From assembly GCF_050624435.1 (NCBI RefSeq), contig NC_134546.1:11927001-11991000 (forward strand): DNA of 64,000 nucleotides, written 5' to 3'. The position numbers were made by a program, and so were the translations under genes. Within the stretch, counting starts at the first letter, position 1. Every line of letters begins with the position of its first letter. Below the pieces are notes generated by a model. It did no database searches, was not told the origin of the DNA, and was given only the letters and a program-made list of their open reading frames with translations. Below are positions 45,562-56,999 of this stretch, in pieces. This stretch comes from Tenrec ecaudatus. Taxonomy: Eukaryota > Chordata > Mammalia > Afrosoricida > Tenrecidae.

Positions 45562-45632
45562 AGAGAGAGAGAGAGAGAGAGAGAAGGAGGAGGAAGAGGG
45601 AAAGAAAGAGGGAGAGAGACAGAAGAACCTTT
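45562..45632 (+). repeat. (GA)n purine tract
   Basis: A pure GA run to 45586, then degenerate GA/GGA, just before the mariner remnant. Confidence 0.93.
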
Positions 45633-45639
45633 GTGCATT

Positions 45640-46215
45640 GGGGAAAACAAGATTTTGAGGTCAGGACTAATACAATTTTAACAAAACCCAATTGAACATC
45701 TTCCCAAATTATTGAGGTTTTGCAACAACTTTGGAAATGCTGCCCTACACTTAGTAAAATAGCTCAAACATTTTAAGGAAGGTCAGCAAGACCTAAATGA
45801 GGACTTCAAGACAGAGAGGTCAACTCAGAAAGTTATGGTGATTGGTTTTTGGATCCCCAAGTGGTGATCCTGATAGATTGGCCTGATAAGCACAGGATGA
45901 TAATGGGGGCTTATTATGAAGAAGTTTTCCGAAAATTGAAGACTGCATTGGTGAGAAAAAAGCCAGAAAAGTCGAGTTGAGGAATTTTTTTTCCTCCTGT
46001 TCCTTTACTTTTTGATCAGGGGTTGTCCTGCGATAATTTTGTTGGGAAACCCTATTCCATCCAGCCTACAGCCTTGACCTTGCTTCTTTTTATTTTAAAG
46101 GAACAGCATCTGAGTCTCTCAAGGGTGTACTATAACCTCACCAGTGCCGAGATCTTTGGAAGAAGACCTGGAAACACTGTCTTCAAAAGATCTAGACAGA
46201 CCTAGACGGAAGCTA
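45640..46215 (+). mobile_element. Mariner-like transposase remnant
   Basis: Three mariner blocks in order: FKEGQQDLNEDFKTERSTQ (end of the DNA-binding part, about 45775-45830); then VILIDWPDKHRMIMGAYYEE and VFRKLKTALVRKKPEK (catalytic core, about 45865-45978); then FCWETLFHPAYSLDLA and a KGTASESLKG end (about 46034-46115). The DNAPAH block between them is not seen. Stops and frameshifts make it dead. It lies inside the old L1, so it is younger than that L1. Outer ends and TA duplication not resolved. Confidence 0.75.
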
Positions 46216-46224
46216 CGTTGAGAG

Positions 46225-47125
46225 ATCGTAGCTTCATATTCAGATATTTTTGGTTAATGAAAGTGTTATACTTTTTGACTTGCATTACGCTGCCTGTTGG
46301 CTTTTCAGATATCCTGCGACTGGATCTGAGGCGTTTCCTTTCTGTTCCAGACTTATCGAGGGTTTTCCTCACGAGAGGGCGTTGCACTCTACAAATACTT
46401 TTTCTAAATTCATAGCAAGGGTCATGCAGTTATTTTCTTTGCTTTATGATGCGGTGCGGCACATTTATTTTCTGATGTTGAACCATTTGTGCATTCCTGA
46501 TATGGACCCCATTTGGTCATGCTGCCTCACTTTTAAAATATGGCGTTGAATTTTGTTCACTAGGTTGTTTTTTATCCTTATTTATATGATGTGTGTGTAT
46601 GTGTGAGAGAGTGGGAGAGAGAGAGAGAGACTGACTGGGTGTGGTGTCTTTGGTTTATCAGAGTAATGTTGTTTCATAGAATACATTAGGGAATGTCTCT
46701 ATCTTCTGGATGAGGTCAGTATCAAGGACAATTTTCCTTTGATGGAATTCCTCCATGTGAAGCCATCTGATCTCGGACTTTTGTTGTGTTGTTGGGAGGA
46801 TTTTGATCACTGACTTATCTCGTCAGTTTTTCTGATGAGTCTTTCTATTTCTACTTGAGTCAGTTGGCCTAGGTTCTGTTCTCATGAGAATTTGCCATTT
46901 CTGTTGAGTTTGTTGTTGTGCAGTTGTTCAGAATAATCTGTCATGACGTTTTCTTGATGGCAGCACCTTTGTTCTACCCTGTGCTTAAGGCCACGTTCTG
47001 CTGCCAGGTTGATTTCTCACCTGCATCTCTTTCAATGAAAGTTGTAGTCATGTAGATTTCGAGTGTTTCTGGGTGTTTTGATGTGGATGTTTCATGGAAA
47101 ATAAACAAAGCAGAAGAAAGTTAAG
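46225..47125 (-). mobile_element. Old L1, antisense, segment 3 of 3
   Basis: Middle ORF2 antisense: gttgaaccatttgtgcattc, ccccatttggtcatgctgcc, gttgaattttgttcactagg, ccatgtgaagccatctgatc. A GT/GA-rich tract lies at 46589-46632. Confidence 0.78.
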
Positions 47126-47554
47126 TTTTCGCTAAGCATTTAACTGGCCATTTACAGAGAGTAAATGGCATAGATCCTGCTGATTTGGTAATTTGGGCCC
47201 ATGTAGGGTTATGTTTCTTTTGATCATACATTTGTATTCTGGTATCTGTCCCATGCTTAAGTGCATTTAAGTAGCCTGAGATCATCTTTCAGCCCTGAGA
47301 CACTCTGAATAAATCTCTGAGGTCATGTCATGGGATGAACACCCTTCCCCCTTATGTGATCCTACTCATACCTACTGGGCATCCCTCGGACCGACGACTG
47401 GCAATTTTTACTCAGTGAGACTTTGGTCGAAAAAATGAACACCATGCATGGCCCCTGGGTTATATCCAACTGCAGGACACTGGCTCTTACTTGGGGCTCC
47501 TTTCCTTTCACCCAGGGTCACATATTGGGGTGTGCATGAGACTATGTATATGCA
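47126..47554. other. Unassigned sequence
   Basis: No recognised repeat or exon. Confidence 0.3.
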
Positions 47555-47815
47555 GATGTCTCCGTTTGCTACTGCTGCTGTAAGAGGTCGACCGTGAACG
47601 GTGACTTTCAAGAACAAACGTCACTTCCTTACCATTCAGGAGACTCGCTCTACAAGAAGGCTGCGGCTCCCTTGACTCTGAGGGAAGACCCTGGTCTCAG
47701 CTCCTGGAGCCTCAGAGTTTCTCAAGTCTGGAGGAACATGGCACGGTGTTCTCCTAGCTTGTGGTGCTTGCTCTGTATCTCATCTGCTTGGTCTGTAACT
47801 CACAGGCATTTCTCA
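47555..47815 (-). mobile_element. Possible MaLR-type LTR, antisense
   Basis: gtttgctactgctgctgtaa, accattcaggagactcgctc and gaagaccctggtctcagctc resemble the complement of the LTR at 61.6-62.2 kb. Low identity, ends unclear. Confidence 0.4.
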
Positions 47816-48008
47816 CTGCTATCGAGTTGGTTCTGGTGCCTATTGATACTATAGGGCAGCGTAGACCTGCCCCTAAGAGTTTCTGTGACAATTACTCTTG
47901 ATGGGGGTAGAAAGCTTTATCTTTCTTCCATGGAGTGGCTGGTGGTTTTGAACTGCTGATTTTGTGGTTAGGAGGCCAGTACATAATCATTACACCACCA
48001 GTGCCTCT
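47816..48008 (-). mobile_element. AfroSINE
   Basis: Antisense copy: ctatcgagttggttctggtg to aatcattacaccaccagtgc. Near full length. Confidence 0.85.
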
Positions 48009-48239
48009 TTCAGAAGTGTTTAGAATTAGCATAGACCCTAACTTAATATGGCTTCATTAACATAACAAAGAGAACCTTATTCTCAAGTGGGATTATACTC
48101 AAAGGTATTTGGTAAGTAAAAGAAATTTGATTCATAGAGATTTATATTTATATTTGTAGAGACCTTTATTTAAAATATCAGTGGGCAAAGTACAACATCT
48201 AGGCCTGTCTAGCCCTAAAGGTGGGGCAGCTCCCTCTCT

Positions 48240-48620
48240 AAGCCCTCCCCTAAGGATTCCCAGTGCTGTGATTTACACCATGTCACACAGCAGTTGGGGC
48301 ATCCGCAAGGAATTCAAGCTGTGTTCCTTTGAAATGTTCTTTGAGTTTTGAGATCCAAAAGAAGAACTTCTTCATAAGAAGCCCCCATGCTCATTTGAGG
48401 GAACCAATCTAAGTGATTCCTTTGGGATCCCACAAGACAGTTGCCATAACCTTCTCAGGGGAGTTCTGGGCCATGCACTTCGTTTTCCTGGCAGATCCCC
48501 TCAGAAGCCGTTGCTTTTCTTTGACCTTCCTTCTGAAGGCACTCGAATGAGTCTGAGACAAGTGCATTATTAGAGAAGTTATCTGTAGCCACCTGCTGCT
48601 CACAGAGGCATGTTTAAACG
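48240..48620 (-). mobile_element. Second mariner-like remnant
   Basis: On the reverse strand the frames give KVMATVLWDPKGIT, then after a shift LDWFP and GASYEEVLLLDLKT, then LKEHFKGTQLEFLADAP. These are the catalytic-core and LKxHLxG-type blocks of mariner transposase, in the same order as the copy at 45.6 kb but inverted. Heavily broken; ends not resolved. Confidence 0.65.
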
Positions 48621-49154
48621 TGCCTTGTTTGGAATAAACTCATGCGTGCGTCAACTGAAACCTTAGGAGCAATGCTTTTTGACTCACCCCTCATACGTTG
48701 GAGGGACACATTTCAATCCAGAACAACACAGGTGCCCTTTGAATCCTCTCTAATTTATGAGAAAGGTCGTGTTCTGAAAAGCAACATATTATTTCTGCTT
48801 TGCCTTTTCCGGATAGAGTCCCAGCCCTCAGTGGGTAGACTGGGCCCACGCTGGCCTGCTCTGTCTCTACTGAGAGTCAGGAATATTGCTAGATTTGCCA
48901 AAGAACACCATTTTTGGCTCTTTCACAACATAGCCTGAAATCTACAGTCTTGCTAATTTGGGTCCATCCCATATTGAGGTCAACATTTTAGCATTTGCAC
49001 TTGGTTTTTAACCCTAATTTGAGATCTTAGTTTATCTGTGATTAATATTACTTTATAAAGGTCTTTCACTTTCTGGTCAAATGTAAATATAGATAATTAA
49101 TTATAGAGAATAGAAAACCATGCATTTTTAGATTGAAGTGATTTTGAATGACAA
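48621..49154. other. Unassigned sequence
   Basis: No repeat or exon supported. Confidence 0.3.
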
Positions 49155-49285
49155 GTTGGGAAATCATTTGGTTTAATGACAAGAGAAAGGGGATTGAAGT
49201 CAGATTTGTAGCTATGTTTTGGTGGTACTGTATCATGCTGAGCCTTGATTTTCTCATCTGCTAAAAAGGAGATTCTTTGTCGGGT
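49155..49285 (+). mobile_element. MIR SINE
   Basis: catttggtttaatgacaaga, ggggattgaagtcagatttg, gagccttgattttctcatct are the MIR 5' half and core in order. Confidence 0.7.
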
Positions 49286-49426
49286 AGTTTCCAGACAAAG
49301 TAATGTTTGCTGCATATCATCCTGGGATGGAGACATTGGCTGACATTGCACTTCCTCACTTCTTTCTGTCTAGTGCCATGTCCCAGAGGAGCTCAAGACC
49401 CAGCTAACAAGGCCCACAAATCCCAC

Positions 49427-49909
49427 TGTGGTAGACTGGGTGGACTAGAGAAACAAACCCAGGGACATTCATATGTGTATAAGAGAGCTTTATATCAAGA
49501 AATAATTATACATCAAGCAAATATCCCAGCCCAGTCCAGATCAAGTCCATATGTCCAATACTACTCCATAAGTCCAATACTAGCCAATAATACCTCTTCA
49601 GACTCATGCAGCCACATGCAATGATGCAGAACGCAGGAAGATCACAGGCCGGTGGGTGCAAACTTTTGTAGATCTAGTGTCAGTGGATGCATCTCCAGGG
49701 CTCTGGCTGCCATCGATGTAGATGTAAGTGGCTTGACAATAGGAAGGTGAAGTAGAGAGAGAGAGAGAGGGGAGGTTCCCAGGGCCCTTCTTATGAGAAG
49801 GCTATGCCCACAAGGAGGTGCCATCAGGCTGTGAACCCAATTGACAGGCTAGATGCCACCCCTTCACTTTTCTTATCAAGGGGATCAGAGAGATTATCTA
49901 ACTGCCACA
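49427..49909 (-). mobile_element. Solo ERV LTR
   Basis: tgtggtagactgggtggact to ctaactgccaca. Flanks cccac and ccaac agree at 4 of 5. The segment gtccaatacta/ctccataag is partly duplicated around 49555-49590. Confidence 0.85.
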
Positions 49910-49934
49910 CCAACTCACTGCCATCCAGTTGATT

Positions 49935-50985
49935 TTGTTGTTGTTCTTGTCAGGTGCCATGGAGTCAGTTGCGACCCCCTAGTGACCCTATGCAGGACAG
50001 AAGGAAACACTGCCCAATCTGACTCCATTGTCGCAATTGTTCCCATGCCTGAGCCCGCTGATGCAGGCACTGTGTCAATCCATCCCATCGAGGGCCTTTC
50101 ACTTTTTCACTCTCCCTCTTTACCAAGAATGATGTCCTTCTTCAGGGACTGGTCTCTCCTGACAATAGGTCTAAAGTATGTAAAACAAAGTCTTGCCTAT
50201 TTTGCTTCTAAGGAGCACTGTGGCCTTCCTTCTTCCAACACAGATGGGTTTGTCCTTTGAGCGGTCCCTGGTGCTTTCAATAGCCTTTGCCTGCATCACA
50301 ATTCAAATGCATTGATTCTTCTCCAGTCTTCCTTATTCAGTGTCCAACTTTGACATGCATAGAAAGCAATGGAAAATACCATGGGTTGGGTCAGGTGCAT
50401 CTTAGTCTTCAAAGTAACATCTTTGCTTTTCAACACTCTGAAGAGGTCTTGGGCAGCAGATTAACCTAATGTAACTCGTCTTTTGATCTCTTGAGTGCTG
50501 CTTCCATGAGCACTGACTGTGGATCTAAGCACGACAAAATCCCTGACAACTTCAACCTTTTCTCCAATTACCAGGATGTCACCTATTGGTCCAGTTGTGA
50601 GGATTTTGGTCTTGTTTGCATTGAGTTGTAATCCATCCCGAAGGCTACAATCCTTGATCTTTACTAGCAGACGCTTCCAGTCCTCCTCCCTTTCAGCAAG
50701 CAAGGTTGTGGATCTGCGTATCGCAGGTTGTTAATAAAACTTCCTCTAATCCTGCTGCTAAATTCTTCACATAAGCCAGTTTCTCTGATGACGTGTTCAG
50801 CATACAGACTGAATAAGTACGGTGAGAGGATGCAACCCTGACACACAGCTTTCCTGATTGCAAACCATTCCTTTGTTCTGTTCTCACACTGCCTCTTGCG
50901 CCATCTACTTGCAGGAGCACAATGAACTGTTCGGAAGTTCCCGTTCTTGTCAAGGGTATCCGTAGTTATTATTCCCCCCTGATCC
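49935..50985 (-). mobile_element. RTE (BovB-like) LINE, about 1 kb
   Basis: Antisense RTE from its 3' terminus (gttgttcttgtcaggtgcca) back into the reverse transcriptase. Reverse-strand peptides: QGCILSPYLFSLYAEHVI and NNLRYADP (the YADD box region, frame lost at the second D; about 50700-50830), and NANKTKILTTGPIGD with STQEIKRRVTLG downstream. 5' truncated and inactive. Confidence 0.88.
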
Positions 50986-51127
50986 TTGTAGGGCTTTTAA
51001 GGCTGTAATCGTCATGGGCTCAAACATAGGAACCATTGTGAGGACGGTGCAGTAGCAGGCAGTGTGTCCTTCGCTTGTGCATAGCGTTGGATGGGTTGGA
51101 AACAACTCATGGGCCTAGCAACAGCAG
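50986..51127 (+). mobile_element. RTE 3' terminus, sense
   Basis: atgggctcaaacataggaac, attgtgaggacggtgcagta, and catgggcctagcaacagcag form an RTE 3' end. It lies back to back with the antisense RTE on its left. Confidence 0.75.
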
Positions 51128-51240
51128 TCTTTATGGGAGCAGCCAGCCTCCTCTTTCTCTGGCTGAGCGACTGGTGGTTTTGATCTGCCTACTTTGGGGT
51201 TAGCAGTCCTCAGTGGGTAGTAAATTCTCAGGGAGTCCCT
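51128..51240 (-). mobile_element. AfroSINE 5' half
   Basis: gtctttatgggagcagccag, gactggtggttttgatctgc and gggttagcagtcctcagtgg; only the 5' two thirds are present, joined to the RTE end. Confidence 0.72.
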
Positions 51241-53095
51241 AGACAGGGTTTTGGGAGTTACTGGTGGGGGTAGTAGGAGTGGAGCAAGGGGAAGCAAAAT
51301 GTGTGTGTGTGTGCGTGTGTGTGAGAGGCGGCCACATGTTAGGGATTTCGAGAGATGAAGCAGGATTTAGGTCTCAGCTTGTCCTTGTACCGTATCTCTG
51401 GGATGGCTGGGACTGGAGTTCTGTGATACTAACTCTGCACAGTCCTTGGTGCCTTTACAGGAGAGGGTGTGGGATACAATGGCCAAGAATTCAAGGTGGG
51501 GGCGGGGGAAGCAGAGGAGTACTCCATTGTGTCAAGAGTGGACACAGTTTATGGGATGGCTTCCATGTCCCTGAATGTCTCTTCCCCCACGTACTAATTG
51601 GAAAAACCTGAAACACCATGAGAGCGCCCCACCCTACTCGTCTACCCCAGGATCCCTTTCTTTTTCCTTCTTTAAATACACATCCATGTCGTTCACCCTG
51701 AAAGAGTGCTGTGTCCTGGACTAGTTTGGGGAGATGTCAACTTGCTTGTGACCAGAAGGTTGAGTCACATTCTCTCTCTGAAGCTCTTAAAATTAGGTAC
51801 CTCTCCCAAAGCTCTCCTCCCATGTCAACCAGCACCGTGAATCGGGAATGTCAGAGATTGTGACCAACATAGGCATCAGCGGTAGGAGAGAGGACCAAGT
51901 GACCATCCCGGTGGGCGTATGGGGATAAGCTTTGCATGGGATGCTGAAGATACAATGTTTGAGGGTGCTTTCCAGAGAAAAGGGCAGAGGAAACGAGAAA
52001 GCGCCCTGTCGTTGTTTCAGATTCCAGCAAATGAAAGCCGAGCCAGTTAATGTTGACCCTGGAATTGCCCTGTGAGTTCTGCCCGAGGGCGGGACCCAAG
52101 GGGATGTGAGATGGGACGAAGATGAGTTTCATCTCCGTTGGTCTGAGGGAATTAGAGTGGGGATCAAGGCCGGGAGCTTGGAGGCCCAGGCTCACCACCC
52201 ATGAGCGGAGTGGCGTGCGCAGGGACTAGCTCTCTCCGTGTGTACGGCCTTCCTCTGCTTGCTATGATTGTGGAGCGACCGCGTGCGCTCCCTCCCTCGC
52301 CAGAGAGCGCGCACTACTTTCTGCGTATTGTTCTCAGGAGTGGTGACAGCAATGATGAACAAGCTAGACAAGGCTCTGTAGTCCTGTGAAGGGAGGGAGA
52401 GAGAAACAATGTCAGTGTGATAACAGCCCTGAAGATAAGGTGGGCTCAGTGCAGGTGGACAAAGTTTGTCGTCAGAATCTGGGGCTCCAACCCTCAGACC
52501 AGCGTCCTCAAGGCCTTGTCAACGTTGGAAATGTCTTCTTGGCCACCGAGTCAGCTCACTGGGTTCATTTCTGCGGCAATGCCTTTTTCTTTTGGTGGCT
52601 TTGTCCCTGAATGTTCCTTTATGTGTCCTGCTCGCCACCAGGTAAGTACGGTTCCTTCAACACTCTTGGGAACGCGCGATCTGGGTTCTTCTGTAGGACG
52701 TCAGGTTGTTGTCTCAGCAACGACTTTCCACACTTAGCAGGCAAACTCAATGGCGGCTGCTGCTTGGATTTCTTCAGTTGCAGCAGATCCTTGGTCTCCG
52801 TAAATACCCGAGTTCAGCTCATCCTCCCGCCTCTCAACTTCAAGCAGGAGGAGCGTCACTTTGAAGGAAGTTGACCCTAAACAGTCAGGGAAAATAAATA
52901 GGAGGTGCTGAGCTGAGCCACTGGAGAAGTTCTCTTCCGACTCTTGGCCCGCATGGATCTTTCCAGAGCTGCTGAAGAATTACACAGGGGTGCTTGAGGT
53001 GAGGGCCCCATCCGTTTGTGATAGTGTTGATTTTCAAGTTTCTCTGCTGTTTGCATCTTGATGTTGGATTCAAGGGCCAGATTTAGAAGGTCAAG
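51241..53095. other. Unassigned sequence
   Basis: A GT repeat occupies 51300-51324. 52240-52330 is locally CpG-rich (gcgaccgcgtgcgctccctc). 52340-52430 looks like an old interspersed repeat. No exon supported. Confidence 0.35.
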
Positions 53096-53510
53096 AGAAA
53101 CAAAGAGGGCCAGTGACCCCCCCCTCCCCCGCTCGCTTTCATGGCTCTTCGCCCCTGCCCGTGGGCGGTCTCTGGACCAGTGTAACCACTTTCCTGGAGT
53201 CAGTTGCAGGTAAGGAAAAAGAGCCGAGCAACCAGGGAAGGAGTGGGCGGCCTGCCTGAGCGGAGCCCGAGCCTGTGCCTGTGATGTGGTCAGGCCGCTG
53301 TGCGTCCAGCTCAGCAGGCCATGCCAAACTCTGCAGACACACAGGCCAGGGCACACACAGCTCGGTACCCGCTGGCGCCTGGGACAGCTCCGGAGTCCCC
53401 CTGCAAGGGTGGGGCTGGCTGGGCTCCCGCTCCTGGGGCTGCTGTGAGGGTGCATGTCACTGGGTTCAGTGGAAGCAGCTGGGGTGAGCGGGGAAAGGAA
53501 GGCTTGCTAG
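53096..53510. other. GC-rich patch with a splice-donor-like site
   Basis: GC-rich with about 15 CpG in 350 bp, modest for an island. On the forward strand gtcagttgcaggtaaggaaa (about 53200) is a near-consensus donor. The 192-codon reverse frame over this patch (52877-53455) is low-complexity and probably chance. It might mark a noncoding exon or promoter of an unseen gene. Confidence 0.35.
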
Positions 53511-54104
53511 CACCACTCCTGTCAGCGTTGTCTGTCAATGTGGCTTCACACACAGCTCTCCTCCTGGGAAGGAGGGGCTTCTGCTCTGGGCTATCAAGAT
53601 CATTAGTAAAGGACAGTCATGCTCACTCCTCTCATGTTCACCTTACAGGTCATGCCCGTGTTGGGGATTGAGTTGCATCTCTGCAAAGTGTGTCGGATAT
53701 TAGGGGGTCCCGGATGGAGTAGGAGGAAAATGTGGAGCAGAGCTAGAAATTGTGCAAGAGACTAACTAGACTTATTGGTTGGATAGAGATTCGTGGAATG
53801 TCCAAGATTGGTTTTGAAGCCATCCTGCCGGACTGGAACGGAACTCACTTCTGTGTTAGAACCACCAGCCGTTTCAGAGCAAAAGGGCAGCATGCACCCA
53901 AGGACAGAGTTCAGAGGATTTGGGAAGAAGGTGGGCCGGGAACAGGAAACGCAGGAGGGAGCAGGATGAGCGATGGCGCATGGAGGAGATCTCCAGGGAT
54001 GATTGGAATCCAAACGAGGCCGTTGATTGCAGAACTATGATCTGCTCTGTGAACCTTTACCTTTGATCAATAAGTTCATGGCAAAAAGTAATAAAATAAA
54101 ATAA
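53511..54104. other. Unassigned sequence
   Basis: No repeat or exon supported. Confidence 0.3.
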
Positions 54105-54443
54105 TAGACTTGTGTGGTGGAATCCTAACTTCTACACCCTGTTTGGAGATGAGTTGTCTTTGGTATGTCAATTTGATCATACCTGAGTCAGGGCTCTAAG
54201 TTTAATCACTTCTGAGTTATAGAAAGAACAGCAAACATCCAAAGCCTCGCACCCATGAGGGAAGACAGGTGCCGTGGGAGAACTGCTCAGGGACCCAGGC
54301 ACACTCAGGGTGACTGACAAGGAAGGAGGCGACACGGCCAAGGTCTCTGGACTTCTGGCTTCCAGAGCAGTGAGCAAATGCATTTTTGATCTTTAAATCC
54401 ACGCACTTGAGGCATTTTGGTGCTAGGGAATTATGGCAACCCA
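54105..54443 (+). mobile_element. MLT1-like ancient LTR
   Basis: tgtggtggaatcctaacttc at the start and gacttctggcttccagagca, gaggcattttggtgctaggg, atggcaaccca at the end follow the MaLR/MLT1 layout. Diverged. Confidence 0.55.
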
Positions 54444-55179
54444 CAGTTGGGGCATGGAATCAATGTAGCAGGTTATCAACATCACGGAAGAAAAGAAAAT
54501 AGATGATTGAACGAGTGTTGCTTTTTTCAAGTGCAGTGATGACACCGTGATAGATAGAAGTCCTTATTCCAGAGCTGCGCGATCCAATTATGTAGGTGTC
54601 GAGTGTCATGATGTGTGTCTTTCACTTTCAAATAGTCCAATTAAATCAGGGTGGGGGGTGTTATTTATTTGTTTGTGTTTTACAAGTGCCCAGGGCAACC
54701 CCCTACTATCAAGAATGGTCAATAGTGCTGGGTTTGAGAAATGTTCTTCGTTTATTAGGATTTCACCTTTTCTGCAGGTTTGAATCTTTTCAAAAGTAAG
54801 CAAGTGAATGAACTCAAACAGGCCCACAAAGAGTAGAAAGCCTCACAGCGCGCCCACGTCGCATATCCGTAGAGGTTGTTATTGCTTTCCTAAGTCTCGC
54901 TTTGTTTCTATTGTGGAGCTATGTCCCTGTGCACAGGGTTGCTATCTAAAAGAAATGGCTTCTTAAGGTGAGTGAGCTCAATGTATTTAAAAAGCGTTGC
55001 CTCCTACAGGTCTGTCTGGCTGCCCTTGCTTTGGAGGCGGAGAAAAGCTTGTCCAGCGCTACCATACCCACGTCTGACCCTCTTTTATATTCACGAGGTG
55101 TCTGTGCTGCGCTGAGCATTTCTCGTGCATTGTCTGAATCTGCACAATCGCCCCATCCCATCCAGCAGTTCATCGGAGG
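54444..55179. other. Unassigned sequence
   Basis: No repeat or exon supported. Confidence 0.3.
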
Positions 55180-55385
55180 CTTTTCAAACTCATGGCATCG
55201 AGCTGACTCTGACTCAACAGCCACCCTGTAGGTCAAGGCAGAGCTGCCCTTTGGGTTTCCAGGAGTGTAGGTCTTTGTGGGAGTAGAAAGCTTCGTGTTT
55301 CTCCCCCAGAGCAGCTGGTGGTCTCAAACGGTTGATGTAATGGTTAGCAGACCATCATGTAGCCACAATGCCAACAGGGCTCCTT
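55180..55385 (-). mobile_element. AfroSINE
   Basis: Antisense copy: ctcatggcatcgagctgact to acaatgccaacagggctcct. Near full length. Confidence 0.87.
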
Positions 55386-56304
55386 CACCGAGGCTTCCAG
55401 AGGGGAAGGAGGCGATCCAAGGGCACACCGCTAGTAAACGGCCCACCGGAGACTCAGGGCATCGCATTTGAAACACAAGCTTTGAATGACCATCCATCCA
55501 TACGGCAGCTCGCGCTCTCCTATTTCCCTGCTCAGTGTTGCCTGCTTTGGAAATGAATGGTGGTGGGTCTCTGGAGGAGGGAGCAGACAGGTCAGCATGC
55601 AGCCAGGCCATTTGCCCAGTTCAAATCCACCTGGAGGCAGCCCGGGCGAGTTTGTGCGCAGAATGCCCAGCCCTGGAGAAAGGCGGGGCTTACTCACCTC
55701 GAAGTGGTGACTATTTGCCTAGGAAATCGTCATTAGGGCAAAAAGGCAGCGCATGATTATGGAAGTAGTTCACGCAAACTCTTCCTGCACTGGATGGCAC
55801 CTAAATAGAGACTATCAAAAACTCCCAGAGGGCTTGAGGGACACAAATGAGGGGTGCGCACCTCTCCTCGCACCTGGAAGGTAAAGGAAGCTTCAAAATG
55901 TTGTCCCAGGTTCCCTAAGGGTGGCCCCGTCCTACGCCATTAGTATGTAGATGTCAGTGGACCCCCAGACTTAGGATGAGCGATAACCTAAGTCCAGCTC
56001 AGAAGAGAGCGCATGGATGCTGTTGGGTTACAGGCTGCACATCCTTTGCTTCAGTGAGAGCCCTCCAGTTGTCTTTGCTTACCTCAACTCTTACTTCCCA
56101 CGTTTAAGTGCTTACCCACTCCTGGAAACTCGGCTTCTTTCTAATGAGTGGCTCTTCTGCACCGCGATCGTCACTGCCTTGATCTTGAGTCCCATCACAT
56201 GTCCCTGGACCATGCCAGAGCGTGCAGGCAGCTTTGAGCCTCTCGCTGCTCACCACCCGCAAGTCCCAATGATCTTTCAAAGCATCTGTTGTCGCTACTG
56301 ACTA
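55386..56304. other. Unassigned sequence
   Basis: Single-copy-looking, moderately GC-rich. 56040-56280 resembles part of L2 (ccctccagttgtctttgctt, cactcctggaaact) only weakly. Confidence 0.3.
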
Positions 56305-56440
56305 CTCTGGATGACGCACCTAGGTTGAGATAACCAAAGTTAGTGGTTCAAACCCAGCCAGCAGCTCTGCGAACGAGAGACTTTGGTGCTCTGCTTCCTT
56401 AGAGATTTCAATCAAGAAAACCCTATGCAGCAGCTCATTC
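56305..56440 (+). mobile_element. Diverged AfroSINE
   Basis: gttagtggttcaaacccagc, gcagctctgcgaacgagaga and the truncated 3' part fit the family; the head is poorly preserved. Confidence 0.6.
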
Positions 56441-56531
56441 CTTAACTCGTGGTGACCCATGTGAATGAACTCATCCAGTGTGGGTTTTGCCCTAACTCAC
56501 GATTCTCTCACTCCACAGTTCCCAAGGATGC

Positions 56532-56999
56532 CGTGTTAGGCGGGGCTGTCCAAGAAAACAAAGCCGGTGGCACACATGATATGTGTAAGAGAGAACTTTG
56601 TACACAGAGATGGATAAGAAAGAAGCAATTTTATATCAAGAAAGTGTCTCAGCCCAGTCCAACTCAAGCCCATGAGTCCAATGCTGGCCCAAGACCTCTT
56701 CAGATTCATGTAGTTCTGGTCCAGGATACAGAAAGGTGATGCTGGAAGCCGGGACATTGCAGGCCTGTGAGTCCAGAATACAGTGGCTCCAAGGTTGGTG
56801 GGAACATGGAGGGTGCCGGCAGCTTCCAGGTTGGCCTCCAGCGTCAGCGGGAGGTAGGCACAGAATCCCAGCAAGCTGGGAGGGCGAGGGAGCAGAGAGA
56901 AAATAAGTTCTTACTTCTTATGAAAAGGCCCCCTCTCCCCACCAAGGAGGCCATAGCAGACTGTGACTTGCTTGATAGGCTGAATCTATAACTGAAACA
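56532..56999 (-). mobile_element. Diverged solo LTR of the 0.5-kb family
   Basis: cgtgttaggcggggctgtcc, tgatatgtgtaagagagaac, ctcagcccagtccaactcaa, cttgataggctgaatctata. Same layout as the others but more diverged, with an extra ttatatcaagaaa repeat. No target duplication seen. Confidence 0.65.

Noticed and set aside
50664..50953. Reverse frames with reverse transcriptase motifs as possible genes
   Set aside because: They are fragments of a frameshifted RTE element and are annotated as such.
52877..53455. 192-codon reverse open frame
   Set aside because: Low-complexity composition in GC-rich DNA, no recognised domain, and no splice or start context that favours the reverse strand.
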